Of a stretch of 12,510 bases of DNA, positions 1 through 6,444 are shown in pieces. Position 1 is the first letter of the stretch. Each line of letters opens with the position of its first letter. The stretch is taken from positions 1-12,510 of the forward strand of contig CAYFJO010000321.1 in assembly GCA_964343305.1 (NCBI GenBank), in the 5' to 3' direction. The translations under genes and the position numbers were made by a program. This DNA comes from CAYFJO01 sp964343305. GTDB taxonomy: Bacteria > Planctomycetota > Planctomycetia > Pirellulales > Pirellulaceae. Under the pieces are notes generated by a model. It did no database searches and was not told the origin of the DNA. It saw nothing but the letters and a program-made list of their open reading frames with translations.

Positions 1-216
1 CTCGCTGGTGTTTTGACCGCGAACTTGTGTTTCCGAGTCATTCAGCGTCCGGCCCGTGTCAAAGTACGAATGCGATTGAGCCGATCCATCGGTTTCAAAT
101 GCCGGCAAGGAGTTGCTCGGAAAGCTCGGTAGAAACGGTTCCTGCCCGTGACCAAGCATCGCCGACAATGCGACCATGTTGAAGATGAAGACCGTATTGA
201 AACTTCGCCAGCGCAT
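1..216 (-). CDS. N-terminus of a signal-peptide protein in the fliO position (partial)
   Basis: The ATG at 216-214 opens a frame that stays open for 72 codons to the window edge, so only the N-terminus is visible. It starts MRWRSFNTVFIFNMVALSAM, a basic n-region followed by a hydrophobic stretch, with a plausible signal-peptidase site near GHGQE (residues 22-26). A Ser/Asp/Gln-rich, low-complexity segment follows. The gene lies 22 bases after the fliN stop on the same strand, so it is probably cotranscribed with fliN. In many flagellar operons fliO follows fliN, and FliO proteins of some lineages begin with a signal sequence. The FliO assignment therefore rests on position alone, because the conserved FliO membrane segment would lie outside the window. 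Another exported protein is possible. Confidence 0.6.
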   Translation of the reverse strand, partial: MRWRSFNTVFIFNMVALSAMLGHGQEPFLPSFPSNSLPAFETDGSAQSHSYFDTGRTLNDSETQVRGQNTSE

Positions 217-238
217 CCTTGCGTTTCCGTTTGAACGG

Positions 239-868
239 TTAGGCGTGATCGCCCGAAATCAACTCAGCGACCCGGACGCAGAAGTTTTCGTTTAACACCA
301 GAATCTCGCCGCGAGCGATCAGCCGGCCGTTGGCATAGACGTCAACCGGGTCGCCGGCCAGTTTATCCAAGGCGACGACGGAACCTTTGCGCAACTTCAG
401 CACGTCTTCCAAATACATATAAGTGCGTCCCAGTTCGATCTTGAGGTCCAGCTCGACATCGCGCAGCAACTCCAACGTCGCCTTTTCGCTTGTTGCCGGA
501 GCGCCGGAGAAATCTTGAAGTTCGAAGGCCGAGATCTCCGGAATCGAAGTCTGCGTGGGATCGTCGACCGAGGCAAGCGCCTCTTCGGCGTGATTCAACA
601 GGACTTGCACATCATCGGCGGTGTTACTCACACCGTCGGGTCTTGGCGGAGGTGCCGTGGCGGTGGCTTGAGGCGGCGCACTTGCGGCACTGGCCGCGAG
701 CAATCGCTCCATCTCGCCAGCATTGATCGGCGGTGAGTCGCCTGTCGCGCCTGGTTCCGGCTCGGGCGGCGGCGCAGGGGTTGGCGAAGCCACACCTCCG
801 GCTTCCTTGGCCTGTTCGAGGAGTTGTTCGATTTCCTCGTTTGCAATTTGATTGGGATCGTCTGCCAT
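239..868 (-). CDS. fliN: Flagellar motor switch protein FliN (FliY-like N-terminal motifs)
   Basis: FliN forms the lower C-ring of the flagellar motor at the cytoplasmic face, where it takes part in switching and export. The start is placed at the ATG at 868-866, giving 209 residues (MADDPNQ...). An upstream in-frame start would add 16 residues with no family resemblance. The C-terminal 80 residues (about 130-205) are a clear FliN/SpoA domain, with ELGRTYMYLEDVLKL, GSVVALDKLAGDPVDV, NGRLIARGE and NENFCVRV. The first 125 residues are Pro/Ala/Glu-rich and longer than in E. coli FliN (about 137 residues in total). They hold three short similar motifs, at residues 8-17 (IANEEIEQLL), 48-57 (INAGEMERLL) and 82-91 (NTADDVQVLL), which resemble the LSQxEIDALL N-terminal peptide of FliM and FliY. 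The gene lies 93 bases after fliL, across a strong hairpin. Family assignment is secure; the role of the N-terminal motifs is inference. Confidence 0.95.
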   Translation of the reverse strand: MADDPNQIANEEIEQLLEQAKEAGGVASPTPAPPPEPEPGATGDSPPINAGEMERLLAASAASAPPQATATAPPPRPDGVSNTADDVQVLLNHAEEALASVDDPTQTSIPEISAFELQDFSGAPATSEKATLELLRDVELDLKIELGRTYMYLEDVLKLRKGSVVALDKLAGDPVDVYANGRLIARGEILVLNENFCVRVAELISGDHA

Positions 869-903
869 GGGAGTCCATTCCCTTGTTTGTGTTGCTCGAT
901 ACT

Positions 904-939
904 CTGAGTCGAGCACTCGTTCTTGGTTGCTCGACTCAG
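904..939. repeat. 12-bp inverted repeat between fliL and fliN
   Basis: The arms CTGAGTCGAGCA (904-915) and TGCTCGACTCAG (928-939) are perfectly complementary across a 12-base loop. They lie in the 93-base gap between the fliL stop and the fliN start. On the transcribed strand no T-run follows, so a rho-independent terminator is unlikely. An mRNA-processing or stability hairpin, or a REP-like intergenic repeat, fits better. Confidence 0.7.
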
Positions 940-961
940 TGAGCCAAACAACAAGAGCGCA

Positions 962-1504
962 CTATTGTTCGTGGAACGTGAACTTGCTGAAAATGATCGA
1001 TGTGAGAAGGGGCTTTCCGAATAGGGCGTTACTTTTCGCTAATATTCGCCTTTTGATCAACCCCAACCCTGGCTCCGTCAGGTCCGTGACTTCCGATTCG
1101 CGGATTTCTGATAGCACTTTGTCGCGGAACCGATGCTTGTTATTCTCCAGCAGGCCGTCGAACTCCGCCTTGTTGTCGCTGCTTACCGTGCCTACCAAAA
1201 GAAACTGAATGTGCATCGTGCTGCTGGCAGTCGGCTGGTGAAGTGTCAGGCTAAAATCGCCCAACTCAACTTCCATCGCTTCGTCGTCCTCTTCTACTAC
1301 ATCCGCCTCGGAATCCTGAGGTTGATCCTCGGCGATTATTTCCTTGGCCTTGTCCGCGACGTCTTCGGCCGATGGAATGATCATGTATGCCAGCAAGCAT
1401 TCACCCAGGATCACCAGCACCACAAACATGCCGATCATTATTCGGGCCAAGAACGAGCCGCCCGCTCGTGTCTCGTCGCCATTGGTTGTTTCTGTCTCGC
1501 TCAT
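962..1504 (-). CDS. fliL: Flagellar basal body-associated protein FliL
   Basis: FliL is an inner-membrane protein that surrounds or supports the MotA/MotB stator at the basal body. This 180-residue protein has a short cytoplasmic N-terminus, one membrane helix at about residues 20-44 (ARIMIGMFVVLVILGECLLA...), an acidic linker (QDSEADVVEEDDEAMEVELG) and a periplasmic FliL domain. The domain ends in the typical pattern of a region rich in charged residues (FRDKVLSEI, then a Leu/Ile/Lys-rich helix) and a final beta strand (SIIFSKFTFHEQ). Its ATG overlaps the motB TGA by four bases (ATGA, 1501-1504), which indicates translational coupling to the stator gene. FliL is a divergent family, so the call rests on topology, the C-terminal pattern and the position directly after motB. 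Confidence 0.9.
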   Translation of the reverse strand: MSETETTNGDETRAGGSFLARIMIGMFVVLVILGECLLAYMIIPSAEDVADKAKEIIAEDQPQDSEADVVEEDDEAMEVELGDFSLTLHQPTASSTMHIQFLLVGTVSSDNKAEFDGLLENNKHRFRDKVLSEIRESEVTDLTEPGLGLIKRRILAKSNALFGKPLLTSIIFSKFTFHEQ

Positions 1505-2271
1505 GATTCAAACTTTCGTACTTGTTGCTGCCTCTCTTGCTCCGTTCCAATTCGATCTCCCGCAACTTCGTCGAGCATAAAAATCTCCACGCGCGGATTC
1601 CTGTTCATTTTTACGGGGTCTGTCCCGATGTGTACCGGCTCGTAAGGTCCGGCATTTGAAATTCGAATTCGTTCGGGTGCAATTTTCATTTCGTTGACCA
1701 GAAAGCTCATCGTCGTGATCGCACGTTGATGGGCCAGCGACAAGAAATCGTCGCCGTCCGGTCCGAGCCCTTCGCGGGGGTGCTTCCACGTGTGACCACG
1801 AATTTCAATTTTTTGTGGTTTGCCGAGAAATTTCTGTCCGATGGTCCGCAACGCCTGACGATGTGCGTCGCTCAGTTGGTCGGAACCGAACGAAAAATGA
1901 ATCACGGTGCCGTCCGCCGTTCGCATGCCTTCTCGGATGATCACCACCCGGCTGTGGTCACCCGTCGCCGATTCAACTTTGTCGCCGCCTTGTTCAGTGT
2001 TTTTCTTTTTTGCCCGAACTTCGGTCGCCAGTTTTTGCTTCGGCGAATTGCGCGGCTTCGACGGACCGGGCATCACGCTAGCCGTTGAATTTTCATAGCC
2101 AAACTGCCGCTGCACCGACTCGACCAACGCCTGGTATTTTTCTTTCTCTTTGATCTCGCTCAGCGAAACCAACATGATGAAAAACGTCAGCAGCAGCGAC
2201 ATCATGTCGCCGAACGTGACCACCCATTCCGGGATGTCTCCACCACCACCTTCTTCTTCAATGTCGCTCAT
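1501..2271 (-). CDS. motB: Flagellar motor stator protein MotB
   Basis: MotB pairs with MotA to form the ion-conducting stator and anchors it to peptidoglycan. The 256-residue protein has the expected layout: an acidic cytoplasmic N-terminus, then one membrane helix at about residues 17-38. The helix is preceded by PEWVVTFGD, in which D22 is the conserved ion-binding aspartate. A charged linker (about 75-105) follows, then a periplasmic OmpA-like peptidoglycan-binding domain (about 110-235) with VIHFSFGSDQLS, IEIRGHT, LAHQRAITTMSFLV and NPRVEIFML. It overlaps fliL by four bases and is separated from motA by 158 bases that contain an inverted-repeat element. Whether it uses H+ or Na+ cannot be decided from the sequence. 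Confidence 0.96.
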   Translation of the reverse strand: MSDIEEEGGGGDIPEWVVTFGDMMSLLLTFFIMLVSLSEIKEKEKYQALVESVQRQFGYENSTASVMPGPSKPRNSPKQKLATEVRAKKKNTEQGGDKVESATGDHSRVVIIREGMRTADGTVIHFSFGSDQLSDAHRQALRTIGQKFLGKPQKIEIRGHTWKHPREGLGPDGDDFLSLAHQRAITTMSFLVNEMKIAPERIRISNAGPYEPVHIGTDPVKMNRNPRVEIFMLDEVAGDRIGTEQERQQQVRKFES

Positions 2272-2294
2272 GATCTCTGCCTTGTGGAAATCTC

Positions 2295-2425
2295 AAATGA
2301 CAAATCACAAACTCCAAACAAATTCCAAAACTCAAATAACCAACCGCGCACGGAAGAGCCAGTTAGATCTTTCGAATTTAGAATTTGATAATTGTCTGTG
2401 ATTTGTAGTTTGTGATTTGTCATTT
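2295..2425. repeat. 131-bp AT-rich element with 19-bp terminal inverted repeats (MITE-like)
   Basis: AAATGACAAATCACAAACT (2295-2313) is the exact reverse complement of 2407-2425. After one mismatch, four more bases also pair. The element fills nearly all of the 158-base motA-motB gap and ends four bases after the motA stop. It is clearly more AT-rich than the flanking genes and has no convincing coding frame. A small non-autonomous mobile or intergenic repeat is the best reading; a large mRNA hairpin between two stator genes is the alternative. Confidence 0.65.
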
Positions 2426-2429
2426 TCAC

Positions 2430-3203
2430 CTAAGCTGCCTCGTTCGCACTTTCACGCAATTTCGGCGGCAGGAACGTACTAAGCTTTTGCTCGACGACAC
2501 GCGGGTTTTCGCCCGATTGGATCGCCATAATGCCCCGAATCACAATCTCCAGACTCATCATTTCCTGCTTGTCGAGATAGCCAAGCTTCTCAGCAAACGG
2601 CAGAAAGAACACGTTCGAAACAATCGCTCCGTACAGCGTCGTAATCAACGCCACGGCCATCCCGGCACCGATGCTGGACGGGTCTTCCATGTTACTGAGC
2701 ATCATGATCAATCCCATCAGCGTCCCGATCATGCCATAGGCCGGCGCGAAACGCCCAAGTTGGTCCATTAACGATTTGCCTTCTTTGTGTCGCCGCGCTA
2801 TCGATGCGATTTCGGTCCGCATAATGTCTTCGATCACTTCGGGCCGCGTGCCGTCCACGGCCATTTGAATCCCCAGCTTAATGAAGTCGTTGTCCACCTC
2901 GTCCAGCTTGCTTTCCAGTGCCAGCAAGCCGTCCCGCCGTGCGACTTCGGCCAGACTCACGATTTGTTCGATCAATCCTTTTACGTCGATCGCCTTGTTC
3001 AAAAAAACCTTCATCACCACGACCGGCGACGAGATCATCTTCTTCAGCGGAAACGAGATCAACGCAGCCGCGAACGCACCGCCAATGACAACCAGGCCCG
3101 ACGGGATGTCAACAAACGCCGAGAACGAGCCGCCACCGACAATGATGGAGCTGACGATGAGGCCCACGGCCGCCAGGAGGCCGACTAGTGTTGCGAGATC
3201 CAT
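2430..3203 (-). CDS. motA: Flagellar motor stator protein MotA
   Basis: MotA is the membrane stator subunit that turns ion flow into torque on FliG. The 257-residue protein has four membrane segments: about residues 5-24, 34-52, 152-170 and 182-202. Between the second and third is the large cytoplasmic loop with ARRDGLLALESKL; R90 and E97 match the charged residues that contact FliG. The loop-to-helix region FAPAYGMIGTLMG contains P154, a conserved proline near the ion channel, and VALITTLYGAIVSNVFFLPFAEKL is the typical final helix pair. The length is normal for the family. It sits between flbD and motB on the same strand. No strong ribosome binding site is seen before the ATG. The assignment is secure. 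Confidence 0.97.
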   Translation of the reverse strand: MDLATLVGLLAAVGLIVSSIIVGGGSFSAFVDIPSGLVVIGGAFAAALISFPLKKMISSPVVVMKVFLNKAIDVKGLIEQIVSLAEVARRDGLLALESKLDEVDNDFIKLGIQMAVDGTRPEVIEDIMRTEIASIARRHKEGKSLMDQLGRFAPAYGMIGTLMGLIMMLSNMEDPSSIGAGMAVALITTLYGAIVSNVFFLPFAEKLGYLDKQEMMSLEIVIRGIMAIQSGENPRVVEQKLSTFLPPKLRESANEAA

Positions 3204-3225
3204 TGAAACTGCCCGTGATTGTTAG

Positions 3226-3253
3226 TCATTGGTCATTCGTCACTGGTCATTCG
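3226..3253. repeat. Two tandem 14-bp repeats at the flbD 3' end
   Basis: TCATTGGTCATTCG (3226-3239) is followed directly by TCACTGGTCATTCG (3240-3253), with one mismatch. The repeat covers the flbD stop codon and encodes its last residues (RMTSDE), so the C-terminus of FlbD appears to have been rewritten by the repeat. Confidence 0.7.
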
Positions 3254-3445
3254 TAGTGGCGGCACCAAGTGTTTCGTTTGTTGATACCGCACCGCTCGAT
3301 CAAGCACTTCGTCCATCGTTTCCTTGACCACCAATCGTTCGCCCGAAGTCAGCGTGAGGAACGTATCTGGCCGCTTCTCGACGTAGCGGATCAAATCGGC
3401 GTTCAAAACAAACCGCTCGCCGTCCAATCGGGTTAGCTTGATCAT
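3233..3445 (-). CDS. flbD: FlbD family flagellar protein
   Basis: This 70-residue protein begins MIKLTRLDGERFVLNADLIR and continues with YVEKRPDTFLTLTSGERLVV and a helical tail with VKETMDEVLDRAV. This matches the small FlbD/SwrD family found next to motA in many bacteria. In Bacillus the homologue SwrD raises motor power; the biochemical mechanism is unsettled. It should not be confused with the Caulobacter response regulator of the same name. The start at 3445-3443 is supported by AAGGGA five bases upstream; a longer in-frame ORF upstream has no family resemblance. As the first gene of the cluster it likely carries the operon promoter in the 187-base divergent region before the sialidase-like gene. 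Confidence 0.93.
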   Translation of the reverse strand: MIKLTRLDGERFVLNADLIRYVEKRPDTFLTLTSGERLVVKETMDEVLDRAVRYQQTKHLVPPLRMTSDE

Positions 3446-3632
3446 CGTAATCCCTTCGTTCGCCCGTGATTGCGCACCGCTGCGCAACAACAGTTCAGGC
3501 AAACATAGGTCATGGTTGTCTGGCCGCCCGCAATTTTGCACCTGGCGCAAACGTCAAGGCATGCAAGCGGCCGCGCCAGAGATTAGAATGACCCTAACAA
3601 TCCACAGAACCGACAAACGGACAAAACTAGCA

Positions 3633-5270
3633 ATGTTCAAACTCACCATGCACCGTAGCTGCGTTCGCCGAAACGCGACTTTTCCAACATGTGTCCCCAC
3701 TCTGGCGGGTGCAGCAACGCTCTTGTCTTGTCTGCTTCTCAATGCCGCCGAGCCGCTGCCGCGAGGATACTCGATTCCAACGCTCGACCTCGCCGATCAA
3801 AAACACCGCCAAGTGATCGTGGACCAAGAGAAAGGCCAGTACCTCGGTCATCCAACCACGTTGTTGTTGGAAGATGGCAAAACAATGTTGTGCGTCTATC
3901 CAAAAGGTCACGGTCGAGGGGCCATCGTTTACAAACGATCCGCTGACGGCGGCAAGACCTGGAGTGAGCGGCTGCCGACCCCCAAGTCATGGGCTACTTC
4001 CAAAGAAGTGCCCACCTTGCACCGCGTCGTCGACCCCGAGGGAAAAAAACGAATCATTATGTTCTCGGGCCTGTATCCCTGCCGGATGGCCGTCACGGAG
4101 GACGACGGCAAGTCTTGGTCCGAGTTAAAACCGGTCGGCGACTGGGGCGGCATCGTCCAAATGGGTTGCGTTGAACAACTCACAACCGGCCAGGGCCACT
4201 ATATGGCCATGTTTCACGACGACGGCCGGTTCTTCACCGCGGGAGGCAAACGCCAAAAGCCTGTTGTCTTCAAGTTGTTCAAAACATTTTCCAAGGACGG
4301 CGGTCTAACGTGGTCATTCCCCGAAACCATTTTTTCGCGCAGCGACGTCCACCTTTGTGAACCAGGCATCATTCGTTCGCCCGACGGAAAGCAACTTGCA
4401 GTTCTGCTGCGTGAAAACAGCCGTCGCCGCAATTCACACGTCATCTTCTCCGACGACGAAGGCCAAACCTGGACCGAGGCCCGCGAGTTGCCAGCATCAC
4501 TGACCGGCGACCGCCACACGGGACGGTACGCTCCCGACGGCCGGCTGTTCATTTCATTTCGCGACACGACGCTCGAAAGCCCAACACGCGGCGATTGGGT
4601 CGCCTGGGTCGGCAAGTTTGAGGACATCGCCAGCGGCAATGAAGGCCAATATCGAGTTCGCCTGATGGACAACTACAAAGGCGGCGACTGCGCCTATCCC
4701 GGCGTTGAACGCTTGCCGGACGGAACGATCGTCACGACAACGTACGGCCACTGGAAACCAGGTGAAGCGCCGTACATCGTCAGCGTGCGGCTGAAATTGA
4801 ATGAACTCGATGAGTTCGCCGAATTAAAGGTCGGCGACATCGCCCCGGATTTCGAGTTAACCGGCAGCGATGGCAAGACATACAAGTTGTCGGAACTCGG
4901 CCAAGCGTCGGTCGTGGCTTGGTTTCCCAAAGCGTTCACCGGTGGCTGAACGAAGGAATGCATTTCGCTCCGTGAGAGCGGCGACGCCCTTCGCAATTTC
5001 GACGTAGCCTACTTCGCAGCCAGTTGCGCCCCGGTCGAGAAAAACACCGAGTTTGCCAGATCTTTGGACCTGGATTACCCGATTCTCAGCGACACCGACG
5101 GCAGCGTTGCCAAAGCCTACGGCATTCACAACGGCCGATTTTCAAACCGAGTGACGTTCATCACCGGCGCGGACGGCAAGATTCTGGAGATCATCAAGAA
5201 GGTCAACACATCATCCCACGGCAAGGATGTTGCGGCGCTGTTGAAAAAGCTGGGCGTGGCGGAAAAGTAA
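3633..5270 (+). CDS. Exported sialidase-like (BNR/Asp-box) protein fused to a selenocysteine peroxiredoxin
   Basis: Read as one gene with TGA 4947-4949 as selenocysteine, this encodes 545 residues. Residues 1-39 look like a signal peptide (basic n-region, hydrophobic 21-36, cut near NAA-EP). Residues about 60-390 form a sialidase-like beta-propeller with four Asp boxes: SADGGKTW (103-110), TEDDGKSW (155-162), SKDGGLTW (220-227) and SDDEGQTW (273-280). After a very short linker a peroxiredoxin starts at about 397 (ELKVGDIAPDFEL). Its active site is P432-x3-T436-x2-U439, followed by T-K-E-C443 as a possible resolving cysteine, and R506 (NRVTFIT) matches the catalytic arginine. Everything after U439 is a normal AhpC/TSA-type C-terminus, with no frameshift. 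Peroxiredoxins reduce peroxides; true sialidase activity is unproven, since many BNR proteins lack it. The ATG at 3648 is an alternative start. The competing reading is a nonsense mutation. Confidence 0.85.
4947..4949 (+). other. In-frame TGA predicted to encode selenocysteine (U439)
   Basis: The TGA falls exactly at the peroxidatic Cys of the PxxxTxxC peroxiredoxin signature (FPKAFTGG-U-TKEC). The frame continues for 106 well-conserved codons to TAA. TGA ends motB, flbD, trpEG and the gene upstream of ligA in this window, so it is not reassigned genome-wide. The SelA/B/C/D machinery is not in the window and would have to be present elsewhere. Confidence 0.8.
4951..4993 (+). promoter_or_regulatory. 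Putative bacterial SECIS element
   Basis: Starting two bases after the TGA, CGAAGG (4951-4956) pairs with CCTTCG (4988-4993) as a lower stem. After an internal loop, TCGCTC (4965-4970) pairs with GAGCGG (4976-4981), five Watson-Crick pairs and one G-U. The apical loop is CGUGA (4971-4975). The loop lies 21 bases after the TGA and has G at its second position. This fits the known layout of bacterial SECIS elements, which lie within the coding region just after the UGA and are recognised by SelB. Folding was done by eye. Confidence 0.72.
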
Positions 5271-5301
5271 TCGTTCGTTCAGCAGGCTATTTCAAATCTG
5301 A

Positions 5302-5340
5302 ACGACCCGATGTGAGTTGATTCATCGGGCCGTTTTTTTA
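5302..5340 (+). terminator. Rho-independent terminator after the selenoprotein fusion gene
   Basis: The arms ACGACCCGATG (5302-5312) and CATCGGGCCGT (5323-5333) pair with a single A-C mismatch across a 10-base loop and run straight into seven T (5333-5339). It lies about 30 bases after the TAA at 5270, not after the TGA. This fits transcription of the whole peroxiredoxin region as one gene. The opposite strand lacks a good T-run, so it serves mainly the plus strand. Confidence 0.85.
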
Positions 5341-5356
5341 TCTATTGCAGTGTCGC

Positions 5357-6136
5357 TCAAGCCTCCCGCGCCCTTAAACAGTCGCTAATCCACTGCTGAT
5401 CTTGTTCGCTAGGCGCGGGTATCAGGCGTTGGTCGTAAGGTAACCTTCGGTCGTAAAGCGCTGGTTCGTACGCGGCAAGAAACACCGCACCAAGGTCCAA
5501 TTCGACTTCGCCGTCTTCTGGCAATAAAGGAATAGGGACTTTGGGAATCGGTTTTCTCATGTTCCAGTAAACTAGCAGGCATCGAGGACGTAGATTGGGT
5601 CGACCGATGTATACGAAATAATCCGCGGTGGGAAGGGGCTCACGCATCGGCAGTCGCTCGCCACCACGCAACAAATCAATCTCAACAAGATTGACGTGGC
5701 TCGCGACTAACTCCGTCCCCTTTTCCAGGTAAGACTCGATCCCGTCTTCTCCGCCCACTTTGTTGCTCGGCGATAGCAACTCCATCACGGTCACAGGTCG
5801 TTCGTCAGGTTGATGGATAATCTGCAAACGCCTCTGTGTCTGCGGTTCAATATCGGGATAATCCAGCTCAATTGTCGTTGTTTCGGAATCAGCGGATGAA
5901 ATAGGCTCCGTGGGACGCCATTCTGGAGAAGCCACAACGGTGACATCTGGCTTGATGCGGTGAAGCTTGATGTCTTCATGCATGACAACAAGGTATTCTT
6001 CGATCCGAACATCGTAATTCGGCAACAATTTGGGAAGCAACGCGTTACGAATCTCGGCGAGAAGTGTCGGCGCAAAATCACTCCAAAACGGCTGCATTTC
6101 GAGATACGGGTCCATGCCGGGAAAAGGATTAGGCAT
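5357..6136 (-). CDS. DUF4058 family protein
   Basis: The 259-residue protein opens with MPNPFPGMDPYLE, the hallmark start of DUF4058 proteins, which are frequent in planctomycetes and cyanobacteria and have no established function. The start is supported by GGAGAG about six bases upstream of the ATG. A central pattern is PDVTVV (63-68), VMELLSPSNK (117-126) and NLVEIDLLRGG (149-159). It resembles the D...ExLSPS...K arrangement of Uma2-type PD-(D/E)XK nuclease-like proteins. That link is my inference from motif layout, not a known activity. There is no signal peptide or membrane helix, so it is probably cytoplasmic. It is convergent with the fusion gene and separated by 92 bases from the small membrane gene upstream. 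Confidence 0.88.
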   Translation of the reverse strand: MPNPFPGMDPYLEMQPFWSDFAPTLLAEIRNALLPKLLPNYDVRIEEYLVVMHEDIKLHRIKPDVTVVASPEWRPTEPISSADSETTTIELDYPDIEPQTQRRLQIIHQPDERPVTVMELLSPSNKVGGEDGIESYLEKGTELVASHVNLVEIDLLRGGERLPMREPLPTADYFVYIGRPNLRPRCLLVYWNMRKPIPKVPIPLLPEDGEVELDLGAVFLAAYEPALYDRRLPYDQRLIPAPSEQDQQWISDCLRAREA

Positions 6137-6228
6137 GGTGAACTCTCCAACACGGGGGAAGTGAAAGATGTAATTCTATTGTAGCAAACTTCACGCGTGA
6201 CAATACGGCTGATTCAGGTGACGAACGG

Positions 6229-6435
6229 CTATTTGGGCGCTGCTCCAACACCGATCATGATCAGGCCAATGAAGAAGAGTGCACCACCAAGGCTGATGAT
6301 TGAACCCGGCGACCAGGCAACTCTTGATCGCACACGATAGAACGCCATCGCCACCATGCCAAAGGCTTCAGCTAATAAACCAATCGCGGTGATTGCCCAT
6401 CCTAGTAAGTAGATGAGTGCACTAAGGCTTGGCAT
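6229..6435 (-). CDS. Small two-helix membrane protein
   Basis: A 68-residue protein with two hydrophobic segments, at about residues 5-30 (a Leu/Ala/Gly-rich helix) and 45-65 (IISLGGALFFIGLIMIGVGA). A short basic loop (YRVRSRVAW) joins them, which predicts an inner-membrane hairpin. I do not recognise a family. Its ATG lies nine bases after the ligA stop on the same strand, so it is likely cotranscribed with ligA and possibly translationally coupled; no clear Shine-Dalgarno site is present. The regular hydrophobic pattern and the tight spacing argue that it is a real gene. Confidence 0.7.
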   Translation of the reverse strand: MPSLSALIYLLGWAITAIGLLAEAFGMVAMAFYRVRSRVAWSPGSIISLGGALFFIGLIMIGVGAAPK

Positions 6436-6444
6436 GGTGATGCA

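Noticed and set aside
3554..3590. Possible sigma-54 promoter (TGGCGCG...CTTGCA on the minus strand) upstream of flbD
   Set aside because: The GG-to-GC spacing is one base longer than the strict sigma-54 layout and CACG is replaced by CGCG, so it cannot be supported by eye.
3438..3632. Upstream extension of the sialidase-like protein to an ATG at 3438
   Set aside because: It would overlap the flbD start on the other strand, and the extra 65 residues hide the signal peptide that begins after 3633.
4947..4949. TGA as a sign of genome-wide stop-codon reassignment
   Set aside because: TGA ends flbD, motB, trpEG and the gene upstream of ligA in this window at the expected protein ends.
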